Source of the DNA: Bacteroidota bacterium
GTDB taxonomy: Bacteria; Bacteroidota; Bacteroidia; JABEUT01
NCBI GenBank assembly: GCA_013289165.1
Contig: JABDAL010000012.1
Coordinates: 1 to 48,883, forward strand
Reading direction: 5' to 3'
DNA: 48,883 nt
Position 1 is the first letter of the stretch. Each line of letters opens with the position of its first letter. Below the pieces are notes generated by a model. The model was not told the DNA's origin. It was given only the letters and a program-made list of their open reading frames with translations, and ran no database searches. The translations under genes and the position numbers were made by a program. Of the stretch, positions 29,399-38,010 are shown one piece after another.

Positions 29399-30535
29399 AT
29401 GAATACAATAAATAATAAAAAAATAGCTATTGTAGGTGGAGGGCCGGGTGGCTTAACTCTTGCACGGCTTTTACAAATGAAAGGCGCAAATGTAAAAGTG
29501 TATGAACGAGATTTTAATAAAGATGCACGGGTGCAGGGCACAACACTTGACTTGCATGAAGAGTCCGGCTTGAAGGCATTGCGCCAGGCACATTTGTTAG
29601 ATGAGTTTAAAAAGAAGTATCGTCCGGGTGCAGATAAACTGATTATTGTTAATGAAAAGGCAGAAATATTTTTTTCTGACCATGAAGAAAAGCCGGAAGA
29701 AGATTTTGGGAGCGAACATTTCCGCCCCGAAATTGACAGAGGCCCGCTAAGGAAAATGCTGCTCGAATCGTTGCAACCCAATACGGTTATGTGGGATAGC
29801 CAATTTGTTTCAATGGAGAAAGAAGGCGGTGGCTGGCTGTTGCATTTTAAAAACAAAGCTTCGGCTTATGCAGATATTGTTATCGGTGCTGATGGAGCTA
29901 ATTCTAAAATTCGTCCGTACATTACAGGTATAAAACCTTTTTATTCGGGCGTGTCCGGTGTATTGAGCGTAGAAGGGGTATATAATTCTGAAACAACAGT
30001 TCCAAAAATTCATAACCTTTTGAAAGGTGGAAAAATAATGGCTTTTGGTGGCGGAAAATGTTTTACCGTAGCCGCCAAAGGCGATGGAGATTTGGCTTTT
30101 TACGTCTCCTATAAAGTAGATGAAAGTCGGCTGAGAAATGTAGATTTTTCTGATAAAGAACAAGTGCTTGCGTGGTTTAGAAGCGATTTTGCAGAATGGG
30201 ACAATATGTGGCTCGAGCTGTTTGAAAATGCCGAAACCACTTTTATTCCCATCCCGATTTATAGCATGCCCTTAGACCAAACATGGCAGGCTTTGCCCAA
30301 CCTTACCATGCTGGGCGATGCGGCGCATCTAATGCCACCCTTTGCAGGCGAGGGTGTAAATATGGCGATGCTCGATGCATTAGAATTAAGCGATTGTTTG
30401 TACAACGAAAATTTCAGTGATATACAAACTGCTATTGCTTCTTTCGAAAACCAAATGCGAAAAAGAGCTGCAGAGGCAGCACAAGGGTCTTTAGAAAATG
30501 GAGATAAGATGCATAGTGTAACATTGGTAAGATAA
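29399..30535 (+). CDS. FAD-dependent monooxygenase, Tet(X)-like
   Basis: GGGPGGLTLARLLQ Rossmann motif, 'ARVQGTTLDLHEESG', 'EIDRGPLRKMLLESL', 'TMLGDAAHLMPPFAGEGVNMAMLDALELSD' resemble the Tet(X) flavoprotein family. Confidence 0.85.
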   Translation: MNTINNKKIAIVGGGPGGLTLARLLQMKGANVKVYERDFNKDARVQGTTLDLHEESGLKALRQAHLLDEFKKKYRPGADKLIIVNEKAEIFFSDHEEKPEEDFGSEHFRPEIDRGPLRKMLLESLQPNTVMWDSQFVSMEKEGGGWLLHFKNKASAYADIVIGADGANSKIRPYITGIKPFYSGVSGVLSVEGVYNSETTVPKIHNLLKGGKIMAFGGGKCFTVAAKGDGDLAFYVSYKVDESRLRNVDFSDKEQVLAWFRSDFAEWDNMWLELFENAETTFIPIPIYSMPLDQTWQALPNLTMLGDAAHLMPPFAGEGVNMAMLDALELSDCLYNENFSDIQTAIASFENQMRKRAAEAAQGSLENGDKMHSVTLVR

Positions 30536-30595
30536 TTCTGATTGACTATCGGAAACTTTGTACCAAATAAGAGCTAATTTTCCATGGTGACTACG

Positions 30596-30637
30596 CAGTT
30601 GAGACACGTCGGCAGTTTTGTTTCAGTTGAGCCACGT
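30596..30637. repeat. Two 14-bp direct repeats resembling an IS end
   Basis: CAGTTGAGACACGT (30596-30609) and CAGTTGAGCCACGT (30624-30637), 13/14 identical, 28 bp apart. Confidence 0.4.
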
Positions 30638-30666
30638 GCTTAAATGGAAAAATTTCAATATAGAAC

Positions 30667-31596
30667 TTACCCGTTTTTAGCTTTTTGTTGAGCTATATGA
30701 TTTTGAACCAATTTGTGAAACTCCGCACTATTATCATAGATAATCTTGTTATTGGGTATATCAAAATTCGTAATCGGGTCATACAGGTCCTGCACGTTTA
30801 AAATGCCGACGTTTGCTGGCGGAGGTTTACCATACAACGTTTCAATAACAGTAGTTGCTCTTACTGAGATTAAATCAAAACGGTCTAATACTATTGAATT
30901 TACTATTGCTATGTTAGTAACTTCATATTTATTTTGTACACTTGGATACATGATAGCCTCTATTCTTTGCCCTTCTGGACTTTTTGATTTTAAAAGTACT
31001 GACGAAAAATGGGCACTAAACAAGTATTCTCTCGGTTTATCCTTTTGCACAGGTTTTATATATTCTTCAGTTAGGAATTTAAGTATCGAATCGACAATTT
31101 GGGCTAGTATTGGGTCGGTTTTTTCCATCTCAAGTAGATAACCGTCATATGCTTCTTTGGATTCCTTATTAGCGCTTACAACATCTGGATGATGGAAAAT
31201 GCAAGTTCCAAGTAATGATTTGCCAGGTTTTAAATGCCATTCTGTAAGAGTTATAAAATCGTTTTTTACAGGTTTTGTTTCCAAGATTGCTGTTTTAATA
31301 AATAATGAACTATAAAAGACACTTTCTCCTGGGAAGTTACATCTTCCATATGTTGATTTATTTTCAGGTGGACCAAGTAAATCAGAAATTTTTTCTAACC
31401 TGCCATCTCCTTTTTGAGTTGGAATGAATTTATTAAATGATATTCTAAAAAGTTTTGTCGGTTCAATGGGTCTAAAATAGCGGAGACATTCAAAATATCT
31501 AACCAAGTCATCAACGATTTTAAGAGAATAGTAGAATTGACTTACCCTGGATAAAAAGGCTATGTAAGGTAACAAATTTCTTACTCTACTATACAA
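30667..31596 (-). CDS. RES-domain-like protein, probably 5'-truncated
   Basis: 'YGRCNFPGESVFYSSLFIKTAILETKP...FITLTEW' and 'EGQRIEAIMYPSVQ...NIAIVNSIV' resemble RES-family motifs; no ATG start, only TTG at the repeat junction. Confidence 0.45.
   Translation of the reverse strand: MYSRVRNLLPYIAFLSRVSQFYYSLKIVDDLVRYFECLRYFRPIEPTKLFRISFNKFIPTQKGDGRLEKISDLLGPPENKSTYGRCNFPGESVFYSSLFIKTAILETKPVKNDFITLTEWHLKPGKSLLGTCIFHHPDVVSANKESKEAYDGYLLEMEKTDPILAQIVDSILKFLTEEYIKPVQKDKPREYLFSAHFSSVLLKSKSPEGQRIEAIMYPSVQNKYEVTNIAIVNSIVLDRFDLISVRATTVIETLYGKPPPANVGILNVQDLYDPITNFDIPNNKIIYDNSAEFHKLVQNHIAQQKAKNG
31478..31583. repeat. 106-bp direct repeat, copy 1 (within the 5' end of the RES-like ORF)
   Basis: 105/106 identical to 34876-34981 (single a/g difference). 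Confidence 0.95.
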
Positions 31597-31889
31597 AGCG
31601 ATGGCAGCAGTGTTTGGGTACAGGGTGTAACCACTTCAACTGATTTCCCAACACTTAAGCCCACATGCGGATTTTTTCAAGACACATTAGGCGCCGGGGG
31701 ACGGATGTATTTATTTTACAATTCGATACAACAGGGGTGCGCAAATGGGCTACCTATTATGGCGTTGATATTGAGAATGACGGTAGCTATGCCTGGAGCG
31801 ATGGAAAAAACTTATTTGTGGCGGGAGATGCCAGAGATCAGAGATACCCATTAATGAACCCGGGAGGAGGTGTCTATTACTTAGACTAG
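31585..31889 (+). pseudogene. SBBP/beta-propeller-repeat protein fragment with frameshift
   Basis: 'SDGSSVWVQGVTTSTDFPTLKPTCGFFQDTLGAG' in one frame continues as 'TDVFILQFDTTGVRKWATYYGVDIENDGSYAWSDGKNLFVAGDARDQRYPLMNPGGGVYYLD*' in another; both are SBBP-type signatures. Confidence 0.6.
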
Positions 31890-32041
31890 GTAAAATAAAT
31901 AAAATATATTTACTTATGAAAAAGATTATATTTTTTATAATAATTAACTAATTGTTCCAAGAGCGTCCCGACCAACTTTAGTCAGGTAGCCCTCAACCCC
32001 ATATACATGAATACTAACCTTCTTTATTAATACTTAATTTT

Positions 32042-32205
32042 ATGATAATCAAAAAAATTGAGATACAAAAATTTAGAGGTTTCAAAAATGTTGAATTTAA
32101 TCTTGGGATAAACAAACAATTATACAGCCAGCTGAGTTATTAGAAAAAGATGCAACCGAAGCAATTCAAGTAATGTTTCTACTGGCTAAATATAAATTTG
32201 GCTAA
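32042..32205 (+). pseudogene. AAA ATPase remnant: N-terminus joined out of frame to a C-terminal piece (internal deletion)
   Basis: MIIKKIEIQKFRGFKNVEFNLGINKQL (RecF/OLD-like N-terminus before the Walker A) runs into 'IQPAELLEKDATEAIQVMFLLAKYKFG*' in a different frame; Walker A/B absent. Confidence 0.5.
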
Positions 32206-32432
32206 AACTTATCTTGTATGGAATTTTTACCTTTGGGTTTGCCAAATACATAATTACCATAATTAATTTATTCTTTTGTAGTATTACCTTTTCTCCCTTC
32301 TTCCAACAAATACAAATAATTGACATATTGTGCCAATAAATGCATCTTTTTGTGTAACTGTTAGTTTACATTTTATCAGTATGTTTGTACGTAATTTATA
32401 TTAGAATAACACCAATAAATTTTAAGTGAATC

Positions 32433-34436
32433 ATGAATAAATTTTTACAATTCTTTAAAAATTACACATATTCAATTATGTTACTGTTTAGTTGTGTTCT
32501 GTTAGCGCCTGAAGCAGCAGACTGCCAGACCATATTATATGTTACCCCAACAGGTAAAAAAACGAATACGGGGCAAAATTCATGGTCTAACGCGACTACA
32601 TTAACCCAAGCACTTCTTAATGCTCCAGGAATTGGCCCTAATGTTCAAATATGGGTTGCAACAGGCGGAGCAGCAGGAGCTATTTATACGCCAACATCAA
32701 ATGCGGCTTTGGGTTATACCACATTTTCTATTCCGAGCGGAGTAAAATTGTACGGTGGCTTTTCCGGTAATGAAAAATCTATAGCAGGCAGAAAATGCTC
32801 AGGCAATACTTTTGCCTGCACCACAACACTTAGTGCTTCCAATGCTCGCGGGTCTAATATTATTACTATTCAAGGGGAGGGTAATGTTATTAATGGTTTT
32901 ACCCTGCAAGGTCAAAAAAATACTAATACAAGCAGTGCAACGTCAAATACAACATCAGGTGCAATGGTTATAGCTTCGCCCAACAATGTTATTGAGAAAA
33001 ATGATACCGTGGAGAATTGTATTTTCGAAAATAATAATGTATCCTCCAATGCGATTACAGGTGCTAATGCAGGAAGTGCTATTTTATATCTTGTATATGT
33101 TAACGGAGGTGCTATTTATATAGGCCCGTCTATGACTGCTGTTATACTAAATTCAGTTTTTGAAAATAATAAGGCAACACTCGGAGGAGCTATTTATTGT
33201 AAAGGTAATATGAAAGACAGCGGGTGTTATTTCATTCAAGATACCGGTGTTTCCATTCCCAACACTCTATTGTGTCCAGCGGGTCTTACCTACCCTAAAG
33301 GCTTATATGAATCTATCCCCGGCAACGGTGCTGCCATTTATATTAGTGCAGGTTCTACCAAACACCAATTTGTAAATTGTGCTTTTATCCTCAATTCAAG
33401 TACTATTGCAAACAATGTAACTCCCAATACTGAAGGGGGCGCAATTTATTTCAGCGGTGCTACAAATGCCGGAGATTCAATAGTAAATTGTATTTTCTGC
33501 GGTAATCAAGCGCAAACAGGGGGGGCTATTGGTAATGCGGGCTCTAATTTGAATATCTATAATTGTACCTTTTATGCTAACGAAGCTTTATCCAATACTT
33601 TTGCAGGAGGTGCAATATCTATAGCAAATAAGCAAACTGTAAATATTGTCAATAATACATTTTATGATAATGAAAATGGTATTACTACACCCGATGATAT
33701 ATATCCCAATCCTTCCAATCCAACCATTCCGCCCATTCAAAATACAGGCACGTGTAATCTATATAATAATATTTTAGAGTATACAATTAAGCCCTTTCCC
33801 AATGGTAATTTATCTGGCGGGGCTGATTATCTTAATCAGATTTTTGCGAACGCTCCTTTAAACCCAATTTCCTACCCAGCTACTGCTATTCAAAATCTCG
33901 CAGGTTCCACCAATAACTGGGGTGCTCCTGATAATTGTATTTCACTGATGCCCGGTTGCAGCTCGCCGGCCATAGGCGCCGGTACCACCACCACGCCCAC
34001 TTTTACCAATAAGACAGGAGCCACTGTTCCTGTTACAAACGCTATTTCACCCCCATCCATAGATTTTTCAGGAAACAGCCGCAACGGGAGAAATGACATT
34101 GGTGCATTTCAAGATACCATAGCCTGGCACGTTCGTTTAGAAATGTTTACTACACTTCCAGGAAAGCTATCACGAAACTTAACATATACATTTACCGCTT
34201 ATTACAGCACTCCGGGAGCTACAGTAACAAATTTTACGATAGACGGAAAAAAACCTACAATCCCTTGTACTGTTAATACTATATCACCATCCGAGGTTCA
34301 ATACGGTTATTCCCTATCATACCCAGTGTCCCTTCCGTCGGGTCTTCATACCATAACATTTACTCTGACAAGCAACGCCAACTGTGTTAATCCGAAAAAT
34401 TTCAGTAAATCCATAACGGAAAATATTTATTATTAG
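32433..34436 (+). CDS. Secreted right-handed parallel beta-helix (Pmp-like/choice-of-anchor) repeat protein
   Basis: Signal peptide; 'GGAIYIGPSMTAVILNSVFENNKATLGGAIYCKGN', 'SIVNCIFCGNQAQTGGAIGNAGSNLNIYNCTFYAN' repeats. Confidence 0.78.
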   Translation: MNKFLQFFKNYTYSIMLLFSCVLLAPEAADCQTILYVTPTGKKTNTGQNSWSNATTLTQALLNAPGIGPNVQIWVATGGAAGAIYTPTSNAALGYTTFSIPSGVKLYGGFSGNEKSIAGRKCSGNTFACTTTLSASNARGSNIITIQGEGNVINGFTLQGQKNTNTSSATSNTTSGAMVIASPNNVIEKNDTVENCIFENNNVSSNAITGANAGSAILYLVYVNGGAIYIGPSMTAVILNSVFENNKATLGGAIYCKGNMKDSGCYFIQDTGVSIPNTLLCPAGLTYPKGLYESIPGNGAAIYISAGSTKHQFVNCAFILNSSTIANNVTPNTEGGAIYFSGATNAGDSIVNCIFCGNQAQTGGAIGNAGSNLNIYNCTFYANEALSNTFAGGAISIANKQTVNIVNNTFYDNENGITTPDDIYPNPSNPTIPPIQNTGTCNLYNNILEYTIKPFPNGNLSGGADYLNQIFANAPLNPISYPATAIQNLAGSTNNWGAPDNCISLMPGCSSPAIGAGTTTTPTFTNKTGATVPVTNAISPPSIDFSGNSRNGRNDIGAFQDTIAWHVRLEMFTTLPGKLSRNLTYTFTAYYSTPGATVTNFTIDGKKPTIPCTVNTISPSEVQYGYSLSYPVSLPSGLHTITFTLTSNANCVNPKNFSKSITENIYY

Positions 34437-34643
34437 CCTTTTTATATACACAAACAAGAGACAGCCGGGGGGAAATATGCCTAACACTACACAGATAGCG
34501 ACATTACAAGGCATAGCTGATGAATTATACAAACGAGCTTTATCATATCAAGGACAATAACCGGTAGTGTTCCAAAGTATCACCTGAGGGGAAATTAAAA
34601 TGGGTAAGTCTGAAAGACACATGAAAACTATAAAATACTAAGT

Positions 34644-34829
34644 ATGAAACTTCAAAAATCCAAACAAACAAGCACTGTAATTACATTGCTATTTTTAGTT
34701 GCATTTTACATCCGTGCAAATGCCCAGGTGTATTATTACTATGATGATAATGGGAACCGCATTGCATCTTCCGAAACTCCTCCTGAACATGCCCCCAAGC
34801 TAAGCGTGAAACCCTTTTTTAGTCATTGA
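34644..34829 (+). CDS. Short secreted protein, likely the truncated N-terminus of an RHS/T9SS-type protein
   Basis: Signal peptide then 'QVYYYYDDNGNRIASSETPPEHAPKLSVKPFFSH*'; 'YDxNGNRI' is typical of such proteins but the expected C-terminal domain is missing. Confidence 0.4.
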   Translation: MKLQKSKQTSTVITLLFLVAFYIRANAQVYYYYDDNGNRIASSETPPEHAPKLSVKPFFSH

Positions 34830-34875
34830 ATTTGTCAATATAATAGTATAAGTAATTGAATACCATTACTATTTG

Positions 34876-34981
34876 TAGCGGAGACATTCAAAATATCTAA
34901 CCAAGTCATCAACGATTTTAAGAGAATAGTAGAATTGACTTACCCTGGGTAAAAAGGCTATGTAAGGTAACAAATTTCTTA
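34876..34981. repeat. 106-bp direct repeat, copy 2
   Basis: 105/106 identical to 31478-31583. Confidence 0.95.
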
Positions 34982-35019
34982 ATCTTCAGAAAGCCTTGTC
35001 AATAAATATATGGTGTTAG

Positions 35020-35511
35020 TTAAAGATTATTCAGAGAAAGTTTCATCCCCGATAATTTTTGCGCACCCACCCCTTTTTGTTGGATAAGAACTTTTAATTT
35101 ATTTCCCATATCCCTCATAAAGGTATTCATAAAAAATACTTTTTCATGTTTGCTCAGCTTACCGGGGGTGCTTTCTTCCATGTTTCTTAAATATTCATTG
35201 AGTCCGAGGGAAAGCAAAAAATGAACCTGGTTTGTAAATCCGCAATAGTCCAATCCGTATTTCATACCCCAATGATAAATAGCTGAAAAATTCACATGAG
35301 ATGTAATATCCTGTTTACCTATATTGTAATATGGGATATCATTTACAGTATGTTTATTATAACATACCAATGTACCATTCCTTCTATTCTGACTATATAA
35401 TTCCCCGGAACTGTATCCATAATCAATTGTAAGAACAAAAGCTTTTGATATACTTGTAGCAATTTCTTTCATCCATTCCAATACTTTAAGGTTTACTTCT
35501 GTACACTTCAC
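35020..35511 (-). pseudogene. MidA/NDUFAF7-type SAM-dependent methyltransferase (COG1565-like), 5'-truncated
   Basis: 'FVLTIDYGYSSGELYSQNRRNGTLVCYNKHTVNDIPYYNIGKQDITSHVNFSAIYHWGMKYGLDYCGFTNQVHFLLSLGL' matches only the C-terminal half of the family. Confidence 0.7.
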
Positions 35512-35750
35512 TCACAAAATACAGCATAATATTTATTTGCCTTTCAGGCATTGCAACAGGATTATCCTGGATATTTTATTTTAGAGCATTACAAGTAGGA
35601 AAAGTTTCGCAAGTCGCCCCGGTAGATAAGTTAAGTGTCGCACTCGCTATTATCCTGTCAGTTTTATTTCTAAAGGAGGTGCTGACAATTAAAACCGCTG
35701 TTGGAGCCCTATTGATTATTAGCGGAACAATTGTATTGATCCTTAATTGA
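35505..35750 (+). pseudogene. EamA/DMT-family transporter, C-terminal fragment (5'-truncated)
   Basis: In-frame SLTKYSIIFICLSGIATGLSWIFYFRALQVGKVSQVAPVDKLSVALAIILSVLFLKEVLTIKTAVGALLIISGTIVLILN*; no start codon or upstream helices. Confidence 0.8.
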
Positions 35751-35858
35751 GTATGGCTATTATCTTGCATTTGAATGAAGGATAATCTATTATTATCCAT
35801 TATTCTGTGGGCATTAACCTTTATCAACTTTGACCAAGGACTAATGCTTTAACGTTAT

Positions 35859-35883
35859 CCTACTATCCTTATTAACTTCTCCA
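35859..35883. repeat. ~25-bp direct repeat, copy 1
   Basis: CCTACTATCCTTATTAACTTCTCCA; 23/25 identical to 40509-40533. Confidence 0.75.
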
Positions 35884-35930
35884 ATAATGGAGGATGCAAT
35901 AAAGTACATATTTTTGTGAAATACTGCAAG

Positions 35931-36647
35931 ATGAAAGATAACGACATAAAGAGAATTTCACGGCTGGTCGCAATTTTAACTGAATTGCAAACCAAAAGGA
36001 TTTTGACATCCACATTTCTTGCAGAAAAGTTTGGTGTAAGTGTCAGGACTATTTACAGGGATGTTAAGGCATTAGAGCAAGCGGGAGTTCCTATATTAAG
36101 TGAAGACGGGAAAGGATACTCACTAATGGAAGGATACAGGATTCCTCCTGTAATGTTTACTGAAAGTGAAGCAAATGCTTTAGTTACTGCTGAGCAATTG
36201 GTATTGAAAAACAGGGACAGTTCTCTCGTTAAAGAATATGCAATGGCAATAAATAAAATAAAGGCCGTATTGTTGTATTCAACAAAAGAGAAAGTCGAAC
36301 TATTATCAAATAGAATAGGTATCAGTCCGGACCTGCAGAATATAAACACGAGTAGTTCAGTTACTTTACTCCAGAAAGCGCTGACCACTTTTAAAGTGTT
36401 GCGTATTACTTATCATTCTATGAACAAAGACGAAAAGACGGAGCGGGATATAGAACCTTTTGCATTGTATTATAGCATGAAAGAAAGCTGGACACTTATT
36501 GCATATTGCAGGTTAAGAAAAGACTTTAGGATGTTCCGCTTAGACAGAATACAAAAAATTACCCAACTTGAACAAAGCTTTGCGCCACATAAAATGACTT
36601 TGGAAGAATACTTGGATATGAGGCGAAAAGAATTTCAGCACCCCTGA
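35931..36647 (+). CDS. YafY-family (HTH + WYL) transcriptional regulator
   Basis: 'KRILTSTFLAEKFGVSVRTIYRDVKALEQAGVPILSEDGKGYSLMEGYRIPPVMFTESEANAL'; WYL-like 'FALYYSMKESWTLIAYCRLRKDFRMFRLDRI'. TATTTTTG box at 35909-35916 overlaps the ORF-track GTG, favouring the ATG at 35931. Confidence 0.9.
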   Translation: MKDNDIKRISRLVAILTELQTKRILTSTFLAEKFGVSVRTIYRDVKALEQAGVPILSEDGKGYSLMEGYRIPPVMFTESEANALVTAEQLVLKNRDSSLVKEYAMAINKIKAVLLYSTKEKVELLSNRIGISPDLQNINTSSSVTLLQKALTTFKVLRITYHSMNKDEKTERDIEPFALYYSMKESWTLIAYCRLRKDFRMFRLDRIQKITQLEQSFAPHKMTLEEYLDMRRKEFQHP

Positions 36648-36671
36648 CATACTGCTGTCATAATACCATTT

Positions 36672-36679
36672 TACTTTTG
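36672..36679 (+). promoter_or_regulatory. -7 box (TACTTTTG) upstream of the VOC gene
   Basis: Matches TAnnTTTG; 27 nt upstream of the ATG. Confidence 0.4.
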
Positions 36680-36706
36680 TATTGTTAAACATAAACACAT
36701 AACAAT

Positions 36707-37102
36707 ATGAAAGCAGTATCAGTAAGAATTATCACCGATGACATCAAACGTTTAGTTCAATTTCACGAAAAGTCTACGGGTTTTCCGGCTAAGTGGTCTA
36801 CGGAGGATTTTGCAGAGATTGTTGTGAGTTCCTTTACTTTGGCGATAGGGAGCACTCGAACATTAGCCTTCTTTGGAGAAGGGGTTGCGCAGCCAGCTAA
36901 TAACAAAAGCGTGATTATAGAATTTATAGTCGAGAATGTAGACAAGGACTATGAAAGGATTAAAGAGTTAACCAGCGAGATTGTTCAAAAGCCGACAACG
37001 ATGCCCTGGGGGAATCGTTCATTACTATTTCGTGACCCGGACGGTAATTTAATTAACTTCTTTACACCGGTAAGCCCCGAGGCTATCAAGAAATTTTCTT
37101 AA
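36707..37102 (+). CDS. VOC-family (glyoxalase/bleomycin-resistance-like) protein
   Basis: 'ISRIITDDIKRLVQFHEK'-type N-terminus (MKAVSVRIITDDIKRLVQFHEKSTGF) and 'LLFRDPDGNLINFFTP'. Confidence 0.88.
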   Translation: MKAVSVRIITDDIKRLVQFHEKSTGFPAKWSTEDFAEIVVSSFTLAIGSTRTLAFFGEGVAQPANNKSVIIEFIVENVDKDYERIKELTSEIVQKPTTMPWGNRSLLFRDPDGNLINFFTPVSPEAIKKFS

Positions 37103-37149
37103 TGAAAACCCAGGAATATTATTTAATCATCAACACAAAACAGACAATT

Positions 37150-37515
37150 ATGACAACACAAGAAGTAGCCAATCGCTATTATGAATTGATAAAGCAAAAT
37201 AAAAGAGCTGAAATTCAAGAAGAACTATATGGGAAGGATATTGTAAACAGAGAACCTGAACATGCGGCTTCAATGGGTATTCCAATAGTTACCATAGGGC
37301 TTGATGCGGTAAAGGCGAAAGGTAAAGCACGCATGGAAATGATAGAAGCAGTTCACAGTGATTATTGCAGCGAGCCGGTAGTAGGCGGTAACTTCTTTAG
37401 CGTAGCATTTGGCCGTGATATTACTTTGAAGGGGAAACCAAGAATGAAGCTGGAAGAAATAGCTGTTTTCGGAGTAAAGGATGGTAAGATTGTTTCAGAA
37501 CAGTTTTTCTATTAA
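37150..37515 (+). CDS. SnoaL-like/NTF2-fold protein
   Basis: MTTQEVANRYYELIKQNKRAEIQEELYGKDIVNREPEHA...EEIAVFGVKDGKIVSEQFFY; the ORF track begins at 37102, an alternative start overlapping the VOC stop (TAATG). Confidence 0.8.
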   Translation: MTTQEVANRYYELIKQNKRAEIQEELYGKDIVNREPEHAASMGIPIVTIGLDAVKAKGKARMEMIEAVHSDYCSEPVVGGNFFSVAFGRDITLKGKPRMKLEEIAVFGVKDGKIVSEQFFY

Positions 37516-37566
37516 CCGGTACGTCTTATAATCGGCCATAATTAGTAAGGTTTGCATTTTAATTCC

Positions 37567-37929
37567 TTATGTACGGAAGTGTTTGTTGTTTTTTAGTCCC
37601 CAGGTTGCCATAGAATCCAATGCGGGTATAATCTCTTTACCCGGTTTGGTCAATTTATATTCTACATGTGGCGGCATAATAGCCTTAACTTTACGGCTTA
37701 TCAGGTTATCAGCTTCTAATTGCTTTAAATGCTGAATCAGCATTTTCTCCGTTATAGTAGGAATGTCTTTTTTTAGTTCACTGTATCTTTTCTCGCCTTC
37801 CCGCAAATACCATAAAATTAAAGGCTTCCAACGTCCGCCAATTTTATCGAGCGTGTAGTATATAGGGCACTGCTCCATTATTTCCCTTCTATTCTGATTA
37901 TTTGTCGATGCTTCTTTAATTTTTCTCAT
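37567..37929 (-). CDS. HxlR-family winged-helix transcriptional regulator
   Basis: 'CPIYYTLDKIGGRWKPLILWYLREGEKRYSELKKDIPTITEKMLIQHLKQLEADNLISRK'. Confidence 0.93.
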   Translation of the reverse strand: MRKIKEASTNNQNRREIMEQCPIYYTLDKIGGRWKPLILWYLREGEKRYSELKKDIPTITEKMLIQHLKQLEADNLISRKVKAIMPPHVEYKLTKPGKEIIPALDSMATWGLKNNKHFRT

Positions 37930-37930
37930 G

Positions 37931-38000
37931 GTACATACTTTTTGGTAAGTGCTTGTATAAAAGTAAGTACAAAGATACCTTTGTCGCCACAATAACCAAA
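37931..38000. promoter_or_regulatory. Overlapping divergent promoters with inverted-repeat operator between the HxlR and NmrA-like genes
   Basis: Plus: TTG (37953-37955)-N20-TACCTTTG (37976-37983). Minus: TTTG (38000-37997)-N19-TATCTTTG (37977-37970). Inverted repeat GTACATACTT (37931-37940)/AAGTAAGTAC (37961-37970), 9/10 complementary. Confidence 0.6.
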
Positions 38001-38010
38001 AATAAATCTT

